A stretch of 64,000 nt of DNA from Glebionis coronaria (lineage: Eukaryota > Streptophyta > Magnoliopsida > Asterales > Asteraceae), in NCBI GenBank assembly GCA_025667525.1, contig JANFOE010000191.1, forward strand, positions 620,001-684,000. The letters are read 5' to 3'. Of this stretch, positions 52,074 to 61,482 are shown piece after piece. Made by a program: the position numbers and the translations under genes. Each line of letters opens with the position of its first letter. The stretch's first letter is position 1. A model generated the notes under the pieces. The model ran no database searches and was not told the origin of the DNA. It saw nothing but the letters and a program-made list of their open reading frames with translations.

Positions 52074-53184
52074 TGATGAGACTGCAATTATACATAGTCT
52101 CATCGTCGAAATTGGGCTTAAAACGGTTAAAAATGTCATAAAATACCAAAAAATATGCTTGTGTTTGTTCATTGTGTATTTTAGGTATGGATATTGTGAA
52201 ATCAACAAAAGATCACAAGAATAAATCAAAAACGAACACGGGAAACGAAGCCGTACAAAGAACTGGGCCCGAATCATGAATTTACAAAATGGTCCTTGAA
52301 GTTTTGTACATTGTCAACTTTGGTCCCTCATCTTTGAAGATTGGGCAAGAAAGGTCCATGGAGAAATCATATTTGGCAAGAAAGGTCCTCCTTGTTTGAA
52401 GATAATACAAGAAAATCCCTTGAAGAATGCATAATATGCATATATAGTCCTTGAAATAACTTTTCAAAAGTTGTTGTGGCCAGATTAAGAAAACAAAAAC
52501 TTTGTTATAAAGAAAAAAAGGAGTTAGGCTGTATAAACTTGTATTGAAAACCTTATGGGAGTACAAGGGCTTGTTTTTCCCAGACAAGAAAGATACATCA
52601 CCCAATACCATCACGCCACATCACCCACTACAACAAACTCACCAATCACCTTTCACCAATCCAACACCTCACCATGCTACCTCATATATCCACTAACCAT
52701 GTTTAATATATATAATCAGTTTTAACTGATTAATATATATTAAATCTTGGTGCCTTAACACTCACTTAAATCTAAAACATAATCAAATAGCCATGTTTAA
52801 CACCCTCTTAAACCAGATGAAACCTAATCCCAATTAAGAACTAAACAAAGGGGTTTTGGGTAGTACACTCCAGAACCTTAATTAACTATCACACAAACAT
52901 AACCCTACTCCCATTTACCCTCCCTCGTGACTCAAGAGGCCCTACCATGGTTCCCCTGGTCTTCCAAAAATAGAAAAGAGGGTATCCAAGCAGAAATCCA
53001 ACGAACCAGCTGAAAACTTGTTCCCAAAGACTTAAAATTAACAACCAAGATTGAAGAAACACTGCTGGCATCACAAAATCACGTGGGACAAGTTTTAACC
53101 AAGACCAAGACCAAAGGGCAGAGATGGAAGTTCATTGCTTTTATGGTTTCATATTAGATAGATTCTAGGACCTTCTCTTTCTTG

Positions 53185-53192
53185 TATAAATA
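53185..53192 (+). promoter_or_regulatory. TATA box in the Athila-G LTR
   Basis: TATAAATA, 1.11 kb into the LTR, comparable to 1.24 kb in Athila-C. Confidence 0.55.
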
Positions 53193-54439
53193 TGAGGCGT
53201 TTGTGCCCATATTAAAATGTTCTAGATTTTTGAAATTGTAAACTTTTTATTAATAAATAGTTAAAGTTTAATTTAAACCTTGCAATTTCATCATCTGAGT
53301 TCCTTCTTACTGCTTTTGTAGTGTAAATGTACATTTTATGCAAATTGGTTATAAGTTTATCAAATATATTTTTTTGTTCAAAATTTTTGACAAAAGGATT
53401 GTTTGAGATCCGGATTTTTGTAAACTAATAGCTTATGTGGATTGACAACCACATAAGCTTGTGAAGCTCCATTAATCTGTTAAGATTTTGGTTTAAAAAT
53501 TGGTTTCAAGAGTTTTTTTGAAAAATCTGTTTACTCTTTTTGTTGTTAAGCTTACTGTTCAAAAATATTCTCCAAAAGCTAACTAACAATTAGCTTTTGA
53601 AGTAGGTCTTTTGGGCTTGTGTTTGTTTATCTTAGCAGGTCCTCAAGAAGGATTTGTGTTTGTCTGTTGTAGACTCACCAAACCACCCTCCTTTTTATTT
53701 TCCATTTTTGAAAACATATAGCCCCTCTTGGTCTGTTGTAGACCATCCAACAGGGTTCTCTACACAAGCTCATACTCCTACTTTTTGAAGGCATCAGCTA
53801 ACCAAGGTTTGGCTTGAACCCAATCAGTTAGGAATTTGAGTAGTTATGTGATTTTTAAATGATTTGAGTTTGACTGAGTGTTTGTGTTAAGTTTGTGTTT
53901 GATTTGTGTTTTCTGAATGTTTTGTGTTAGTTAATGTTAGATTTAAATGGTTTTAAGTTACCTAGAATGATCTTGCTTTGTTGAATTGTTCATCAGTCAA
54001 GTTAAGGGGTGTTTGGGTTTAATATCTTCTAGGTGTTAATGATACACTTGTAGGTTAATGATAGCTTAAACATACTCTATTAGGTAATGGTAGTAGACAA
54101 TAGTGGTTTGGTTCAAGTTTGGTAAGTAAATTCAGAGTTTGCATGCTAATTTTTGGTATAAATAGCTTAAACATACAGCAGGTCTAGATCTAGCTTGTTT
54201 TAGTGATTTATAGTTTCAAATCTTGGTAACCAGTTAGGATACTTGTTACTCTAGGGTTTGTAGTTGATTAGTTGTTATTTGGTGGTGTTATGAGCAAGTT
54301 TTGATCAACCAAAACTCACCTATTTGCACATTGCATCAGCAAGTAGTGACCAGACCCCCTTTGCACCACATTGACTTGTTTTTGCCCGTTTGTGTGATTT
54401 TGTTGCATTGGACTTTGTTGTTTTAGCAATGCTGTGACT

Positions 54440-54464
54440 CCCCACAACCCAACTGGTTGTGGGG
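54440..54464 (+). other. Hairpin in the Athila-G LTR, counterpart of 21786-21810
   Basis: Arms CCCCACAACC and GGTTGTGGGG around CAACT. Flanks TGACT and GGTGCCC align with Athila-C. Three base pairs differ from C and remain paired. Confidence 0.85.
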
Positions 54465-55626
54465 GTGCCCTTGGTTCCAAACAAAGCTAACAAAACAAGC
54501 CACAAGTCGTCTCATTTCATTTTTTTGTTAAGAGTAGTGGGAAGAATTTCCCACTGCTAGTTTACAAGTACCCACTGCTGGGGATAAGGACAAATCCCCA
54601 GACCTGTCCACATCAACTTTCTGAATTTTTAGTCTTTAGTGGGTTTAATTCAACAATTTTTAGTGATTTTAATTTTCTTAAGTTAGTTTATTTATTTTTA
54701 GAATTTTCATCAAGTTTAATTTTATTTTACTGTTCATTTGGTATTTAGATTTAATTTAGTTTTAATTCGTTTTTATATAAAATTGTTTTTGTCTTTTAGT
54801 GCCAAAAATTAATATTTTTATGTTTTTCAAATTTTCATAGGTTCAGTTAATTAAATTAATATTTTTAAAATATAAAGTTCACTATTCACTTTATTTATTT
54901 ATTTTTTAGAATTAATTTAAGTTTAAAATAGGTTTTAATCAAAACTATTTTGTCTTTTAGTGGTAAAAATTACTTTTTTCAAACTTTTTCATTTTTTTAC
55001 TGTTTACTAATATAATTTAGGATTTTTCAAAAATCCAAATTAATTTTTACATTATTTTATAATTTTTTATCATTATTTTAGTTTAAAAGTGTTTTTAGCA
55101 TTTAAAAATTAGAAAAATAGTTTCAAAAATTTAGAAAAAATACTTTTTAGTGTTTAATTAACATAAGTAAGATATTTGTTTGATAAAATAATATTTTGGG
55201 CTTTTTGTTAATTATATTGTATTTTAGGGCTTTAATTAGCATTTAAAATTGAATATTTAATTAATAAAAGGTTTTAAAATTTATTTATTGAATTTAAATT
55301 CTTATTTATATTATTTTAGACTAAGTTTTAATTTTTAATTCATTTTTAGATTAAATTTTTAATTTTGTCGCGTTTTACGTAATTACGTCATCGTTTTACG
55401 TCACTCGTCGTAGTTTCGTAGTGTAGCTCGTCTTTAATTTTTCTCTTCTCAAAACCAAAAACGACACTAATCAAAATTTGATTTTATTATATTGGCCTAA
55501 ACATACACACCCCCGTCGAGAACGAACTCGCATTTATCGGTTTTACAGTTTTCCTAAATCGTAAGACTTAATACTTGTCGATTATACGTCTTTTTCCTAA
55601 AAGCGTTTTTTTACCTACATCAATTT

Positions 55627-55644
55627 TGGTGCTGCTGCTGGGGA
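55627..55644 (+). other. Decayed primer binding site of Athila-G
   Basis: TGGTGCTGCTGCTGGGGA. Compared with Athila-C (TGGCGCCGCTGCCGGGGA) all three CpG cytosines are T. Confidence 0.85.
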
Positions 55645-56458
55645 GGTGTGTAGCCATATATATATCGTGTTTGAGTGAGTAGTGCGTTTTTGCTTTTCAA
55701 TTTTTGGAAAGCGTATATAACGTACATACTCATTTTTGTTATTTTTACTTATTATATTATAATATCCAAATAAATCGTGTTTAGTTTTCCTGAATTAAAC
55801 ACAAACAATCATTTTAGTATATTGTAGATATAATCGTTTTTGTTTTTCTTGTGAATATTATTAATATATTGTATTTACGTATCACAATAAATATACAATA
55901 TCTCCAAAAGCGTGAAAACGAAACTTTAATTGGGATTTCATCACTCAGTTATTGTATTCGAATCCAAAGCAAAAATCAAAAGGAAAAATAGATAATACTT
56001 TCGTGAGGCTTAATTTTGATTAACACAAACTATAAGGTGGGTATAAGGCGGTTGTATTTCACGACCTAAGGGAAAAAGGCTCTTAAGTGCTTAACGCCGC
56101 CTCGTTTCCCCCGTTTGCTTGTGCGTGTTTTGAGAAAGAGGGCTAATCGAGCGTTTGGCGCCCAAGTATTATCTACGTATCATATATATTTGCTTGGTTT
56201 TCAAGATTAAACCCTCTTGAACGTTTTGGTGTTCCACCAATGTTCTAAAGTCATCGAAGACGTTCACTCCACGTGATCGTTTTCATTCCTTGAGGCTCCT
56301 TTAATTGAGTAATTGATTCGAGGAGAGATTTGTAGATTTGAGTCTACGTAATACATAAAAAATCCAAAAAATTAATAAACAATCAAAAACCAAAAAAATT
56401 AAAAAACCAAAAACCGCAAAAAGAATCTTCTTTGCTACCCCCATTCTACGCTTAGTGC
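55645..56458 (+). other. Leader of Athila-G
   Basis: Non-coding. The block at 56040-56120 matches Athila-C 23640-23725, with GGCGG (56047-56051) and CCGCC (56097-56101) facing each other. 56221-56330 is the empty-site counterpart of the NonAut-D insertion in C. Confidence 0.7.
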
Positions 56459-58156
56459 ATGCGCACTCGATCGAAGGATTATTCTAATTCTAGCGACGCT
56501 TCAAATCAACGCAATCGAAATCGAAGGAAACGACGACGTAGACGAGAATTAGAAACCGATGTTGTAATATCGTTGTTGAAGAGACTGTAGACGAGATGGC
56601 CGGCAATCGTTCGATGATGGAATTGCTCCAAGCACCCACCGAGGGTTATGGAGACGCGATCGTAATTCCCGCTATCGAAGCGGAGAAATTTGAGATTAAT
56701 AGCGGAATGCTTTCGTTGATTCAAGCAACGAAGTTTCGAGGTCGTGAGGCGGATAATCCTCACGATCACATTTGGAATTTTGATCGTCTTTTGGCCACGA
56801 GCAAGTTTAAGAACGTCGACACCGATGTCGTCAAACTTATGCTTTTTCCGTACTCGCTCTATGGTGCCGCCAAGGATTGGTACAAGAAAGAGCCACCTAA
56901 TTCTATAATTACGTGGAAGGATCTCGTTTCCAAATTCGTTAATCATTTTTTCCCACCGTCTAAGACAACGTTTTTCAAAAACGAGATTACGAGATTTGAG
57001 CAAAAACCGAATGAATCATTTAGATACGCGTAGGATCGTTTTAAGGAATTGCTTAGGCAATGTCCTCACCATGGATTTTCTGAGTTGCACCAAATCGATA
57101 CGTTTTACAACGGTCTTAGTTTTCAAGAACAAGATTCGTTGAATTCCGCCGTCGGTGGCAACTTTTTGTGTAAAACTCCGAAAGATGCATTAATGATTAT
57201 CGAGAATCGATCCAAGGTTTACCAACTCCGCAACGCATCGAGTGTTGCCAATGTCCCCAATGTTAGTAATTCTAATCGCGACATTTAGAGGGTTGATGCG
57301 AAAGTCGATAAGTTGGCGAATGTGTTTACATCGTTCTTAATCGAGATGCAAAAGAAAGACGCTCCCGCTACGGTGAAAGCGGTTGAGGCATCGTGTACGT
57401 TGTGTGGTGGACCTCATAATTATTACGAGTGTGCGGCTACGGATGGCCAAACGTCGAGTGTTAACGCGTTAAACAACAATTTTCAAAATCAAAACAACGC
57501 GGGTCCATCACAAGGCAACAATTTTTCGAATAAAAATCGAAACAATTTTCAAGGAAACAATCAACAAGGAAATTTTCAAAATCAAGGTTACAATCAAGGT
57601 CGAAATTTGAGTTGGCAAAATCGAGATACAACAATCAAAACTCGAATTTTCAAAACAACGCTAATCAAGGTAACAATTTTTCAAATGGTAATCAAGGGAA
57701 TTTTCAAAGAAGTAAGCAAAACCAAGGGAACTTTAATGCTAATCAAAATAGTTCGTCAAACGATTTTCAAGAGTATATGAAAACGAATATGGCTAATATG
57801 AGACGTTTAGAGGGACAAATTGGTACTTTGAAAAACGACTTTTCCAACACTTTGAAAATCAAAACACGAAGATTTAGCAAGGACAAATTGATATTAAAAA
57901 GATGTTTTCGGCAATTATGAACAAGGCCTCGGGTGCGTCATCGAGTTCGTTACCTAGTGACACCGTTGCAAATCCGAAGGAAAAATGTAAAGCCACCTCG
58001 TCTCGTGAGAAAATTCGTGTGATTACCCCTAACCTTGATGGATTTAGAGTTGTTCCTTCTTCTCAACCCTCGACTTCTAAGATGTCTTCATGTTCTAAAA
58101 TCGATGGGGTGAATGTGGCGACAAAGGAAAAGAGTGCACACCCTCGTGGACCTTGA
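56459..58156 (+). pseudogene. gag: gag of Athila-G, frameshifted
   Basis: The ATG at 56459 starts MRTRSKDYSNSSD with an Arg/Lys-rich tail. A frameshift near 56560-56590 leads to the Gag domain (MMELLQAPTEGYGDAIVIPA; KFVNHFFPPSKTT). A TAG at 57031 interrupts it, then CPHHGFSELHQIDTFYNGL, a TAG at 57286, the CX2CX3HX4C knuckle CTLCGGPHNYYEC near 57392-57430, an Asn/Gln-rich stretch and a further shift near 57625. Similarity to Athila-C Gag is high in the core. It is not translatable as one product. Confidence 0.9.
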
Positions 58157-58255
58157 ATTCTATCCACGATTCAAAAAGAGAGCTTTATCGACCTCACCCA
58201 AGTAACCCTTGAAGAAACTTGTTCTTCGATCCTTCTTAAAAAACCCAAAAGGCAC

Positions 58256-58810
58256 ATGCCGAGAAAGGAAGAGGATCCGGGCCAATTTCTATTACCTTGT
58301 GATTTTTCCAAGATTGAGGGATGTTTAGCCCTTGCCGATTTAGGTGCTAGCATCAATCTCATGCCCCCTTCTCTTTGGAAATTGATGAGATTGCCTAGAC
58401 TTACCCCCACGAACATGACTATCGAGCTTGCAAATTGTACACCTTTAGAACCAATTGGAATAGCCGAGGATGTCTATGTTAGGATTGTAAAGTTTGTTTT
58501 ACCTGCGGACTTCGTCATATCCGATTATGAGTGTGATCCTAAATGTCCCATTATTTTAGGTCGACCCTTTTTATCGACGGCTCGAGCCGTAATCGACGTC
58601 CACGGTGGGAAACTCAGTATGAAATATGGGGAGGAAAAAATGGACTTTTTCACGAGTAGATCCCAAGTTTCAAATGATCATGATAAAACCACGGTTTCAA
58701 ATTCTAATGATTTCAAAATGTTAACTTTAGCGGAAAATATGAGGCTTGATGCATGTTTTGAAAGAATTAAAATGAACGGTTTTAAAGATGAAGATTCTAA
58801 TGATAAATAA
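58256..58810 (+). CDS. Protease of Athila-G, 184 aa
   Basis: Starts MPRKEEDPGQFLLPCDF; the active site is DLGASINLMP near residues 28-37 and ILGRPFLSTARAVIDVHGG near 100-118, the second conserved retropepsin region. It resembles the protease of Athila-C. It ends at a TAA (58808-58810), and the following acidic ORF is in the same frame. Retropepsin cuts the polyprotein; whether it is made here is doubtful given the damaged gag. Confidence 0.88.
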   Translation: MPRKEEDPGQFLLPCDFSKIEGCLALADLGASINLMPPSLWKLMRLPRLTPTNMTIELANCTPLEPIGIAEDVYVRIVKFVLPADFVISDYECDPKCPIILGRPFLSTARAVIDVHGGKLSMKYGEEKMDFFTSRSQVSNDHDKTTVSNSNDFKMLTLAENMRLDACFERIKMNGFKDEDSNDK

Positions 58811-58813
58811 TAC

Positions 58814-60265
58814 GTGTACTTAATTCAAAAGCGTATTCCTAGATTTATGGATGAAAAATTACTTTGGGATATATTCGGCGAAACAAGTGAACCACCAATT
58901 CCGAAGGGCGACGTTAGTGCCATCACGACAATGACCAAAATGGACTCGTCTTTACCACCTTCGAAGGACCACGTCTTTGAGGCTTCAACTTTCAAATCCA
59001 ATGAAGTGCCTCCATTGCCTAGACCAACACCCGTTGAGGCTAAAGGTTTCATCGACACCGATCCTCTCGTCCTTGAAAAGTCACCTAAGCATAGTCATTC
59101 GACTTGTAAGACCATGGTTGTGAGTGCTCACATCGACTCTTTCTTTGATGATGACGATGGCGATTTTGCCGAGATTGATCACGTGCTTCAAAATCCACAT
59201 GCCATTTTTAAGGATTCTCCTAAAAAGACCTGTTTACATGGGAAGTACGATGATTACGAGTTTGATCCCGATATTGAGGAAATAATCGAACGAGAGCTAG
59301 CTCTTTTGCCTCAACTTCCACCTACGAGTGAGGTTGATCTTTCCAAAATCGAGGATGAACTTGATGAGTTGGAACGTCTTCTTGACGATGACGAACCAAC
59401 TCTAGTGACCCAAAATCCCATTCTCGAGGAGTTACCTAATCAATACAGCTCAAATGAGAATGACGTTTATCACATTCATGAGGAGTTACCTAATCAACAC
59501 TCCTCCCTTATGAATGATGATTTTGTGCTTGATCGTGATCTCTTCGAGAGAATTTCAAATATCATTAATGAGGATTATGAAGAACTTTGGTTCGATAAGC
59601 CTATTTACGATGAAGAAATCGATGAGATTCACGATCATGAGGATGACAAATATGTTGACCCTGAGGGGGCGGTGTTCTTTGTTGACAAACGTTTTGAGAA
59701 CTTATACAATCCACCACCCCCAAACCACGACTTAAATGTGAGAATTTTTAGTGTGCCTAACATCGTCTTAGAAACGCCAAATATTTTCGACATAATTCAA
59801 TCGGGTTTTCATAGTGTGTTTTTGAACGATGAAAAAGGAAAATATTTTAAAATTTATTTAAAAGATTTTTCTACATGTCTAACTCCGTCATCACATCGTT
59901 ATTTGAGTGCTACCACCTCGTATACTCCTTTTGACGACGTTTGGTGTGGATTCAGTGTGGGGGAAGCCCCTTTTGTTTCCTCACATTTCTCCACCGAGGA
60001 CGAGATATTCGATCCCGGAATTGCTTGTAAAGGGAAATCTCGGTCTTCCACCGATGCAAAAAATAGAAAATATATATATTTTCTTGGTGTGAGTCTACCT
60101 CGAGTAGCTCATTTTGTTGCCTTACCCATTGTCCTACCCTTCTATTTATTCTCATCTATTTTCTTTGACCATCTCGGGTTTTTGGTTGGAGTAGCGTTGT
60201 TTCGTCTTTCATCCGAAAACGAGGACGCTATCTTTAACCCCGGTATAAGTTTATCGGGTTTTTAA
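58814..60265 (+). CDS. Acidic ORF of Athila-G in the place of RT/integrase, 483 aa
   Basis: In the same frame as protease after one TAA, 483 codons without a stop. The first codons (YLIQKRIPRFMDEKLLWDIF) have no ATG of their own, so it may once have been fused to protease. Very acidic, with Pro-rich parts and two near-copies of EELPNQ[YH]SS. Residues about 425-460 are hydrophobic (PIVLPFYLFSSIFF; GFLVGVALF) and may be a membrane segment. Two copies of E-D-x(2)-F-[DN]-P-G-I occur: TEDEIFDPGIACKG and NEDAIFNPGISLSGF at the C terminus. The motif is shared with the NonAut-D ORF. No enzyme motif is seen; function unknown. Confidence 0.75.
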   Translation: MYLIQKRIPRFMDEKLLWDIFGETSEPPIPKGDVSAITTMTKMDSSLPPSKDHVFEASTFKSNEVPPLPRPTPVEAKGFIDTDPLVLEKSPKHSHSTCKTMVVSAHIDSFFDDDDGDFAEIDHVLQNPHAIFKDSPKKTCLHGKYDDYEFDPDIEEIIERELALLPQLPPTSEVDLSKIEDELDELERLLDDDEPTLVTQNPILEELPNQYSSNENDVYHIHEELPNQHSSLMNDDFVLDRDLFERISNIINEDYEELWFDKPIYDEEIDEIHDHEDDKYVDPEGAVFFVDKRFENLYNPPPPNHDLNVRIFSVPNIVLETPNIFDIIQSGFHSVFLNDEKGKYFKIYLKDFSTCLTPSSHRYLSATTSYTPFDDVWCGFSVGEAPFVSSHFSTEDEIFDPGIACKGKSRSSTDAKNRKYIYFLGVSLPRVAHFVALPIVLPFYLFSSIFFDHLGFLVGVALFRLSSENEDAIFNPGISLSGF

Positions 60266-61482
60266 AGTACTCCATGTACTTTTTGGCATTTTTTATCATG
60301 TAAGGCCCACCAAAAATGACCAAATCATGATTATCCCTAAATGATCACATTTATGGGGATTCGAGTCGAGCTCTTGACTCGGTTATCAAAAACGAGATGC
60401 CTCGTGCGGGAATCTCATGTCTATCCTTTTATTTTTCTAATTAGTTAATTAGAGGGGACTTGTGCTCTTCCAACCTTTGTGGTTGTTTGTGATTGTGATT
60501 TATTAGGTTCATCGTCATCATTGAAGCCTCTCGTGTTCGTTTTACGGATCACTCGAGCTTCGATCGTTGCCTTTGGAGATTCCGATATCCGATGATATCC
60601 TTTATGTTCTAACGTTTACCTTATTAGCATAATTCATAAACGACTTTTAGGTTATTCTTTTACCCTTTCCATGCTCGAGATTAAGCATTCGACTTTCGTC
60701 TCTAGTATGGGGGTGTTTCACCCCTAGACTCGAAACATTGAGGACAATGTTTAGTTTTAGTATGGGGGTGAGTAGATACTTCAACTTGCTTACGTCACCA
60801 CGCAATCCAATATTCATCTTTTTGTTATCGTTTTATGCAAAATAAGGCAAAAAATGGCCAAATTTTAAAATTTTTCTTGTTTTTCATAAGTGTTTAAGAC
60901 ACGAATGTAGGTTTTCCAATGGTGAGAATAAGAGTAATTTTTGACTCGACCGTGCGTATTGAGCACTTAGCTTCGATTCCTTAACTTTTTAGGCTAAGTC
61001 TCTTAAATGAGGACGAGAAATGATACAGTTAATTATAAGTTACATAATCTTTCACGGTCTCATGTGTAGTAATTATTAGCTTATTCTCCCCACACTTTTG
61101 TTTAAATAAATGAAATAAGTAAGGTCGTACGATTTAAAATATTACTTAGCTTCTAGCCAAAGATCGTTTAAAAGTTGCTCGTGTTAGAATAGAGTTCATA
61201 GCCAAGGCATAACTTATTGAAGCGGGATGCGAATATTGGCAAAGTTCCAAAAAGGCCCTCACAAGGTATGAGGAACTCCATTTTGTTGCTAAAGATCCAA
61301 GATGATGTGAAGTATCATTATTCCAAAATCAATATGAAGGATCGAGACACACGACGAAAAGCAATATACTCCCCTAAAGATCATGGAGAAGTCTATTCAA
61401 AAAGACCCTAACAATGTATGAGGATAAATATATCCAAGTCCTAAAAGGAGGCGGATCGGTGTATATCAAAAACCCTAATAAG
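60266..61482 (+). other. 3' UTR of Athila-G with conserved hairpins
   Basis: Hairpins CGAGTC-N8-GACTCG (60362-60381), GGGGTG-TTT-CACCCC (60710-60724) and AAACATTG-AGGA-CAATGTTT (60733-60752). From about 61190 to 61470 the sequence follows the NonAut-D 3' UTR (28380-28670). NonAut-H begins at 61483. No ORF is convincing. Confidence 0.7.

Larger units (their letters stand above)
52074..55622 (+). repeat. 5' LTR of Athila-G, 3549 bp
   Basis: It begins TGATGAGACTGCAATTATAC and ends TACCTACATCA, sharing TGATG/CATCA termini with Athila-C. TATAAATA is at 53185-53192. A near-perfect A/T-rich palindrome is at 52702-52744 and a 25-nt hairpin at 54440-54464. It lacks the tRNA-like segment of Athila-C. 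Confidence 0.93.
52074..61482 (+). mobile_element. Athila-G: Athila-like element with gag and protease but no RT or integrase
   Basis: 5' LTR 52074-55622, a decayed tRNA-Asp-type primer site, a leader conserved with Athila-C, gag (frameshifted), protease, a long acidic ORF, and a 3' UTR sharing hairpins with C and NonAut-D. No RT, RNase H or integrase lies between protease and the 3' UTR. NonAut-H enters the 3' UTR at 61483; the end of G and its 3' LTR are outside. Its possible target copy TACGT precedes the LTR but cannot be checked. Confidence 0.88.
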
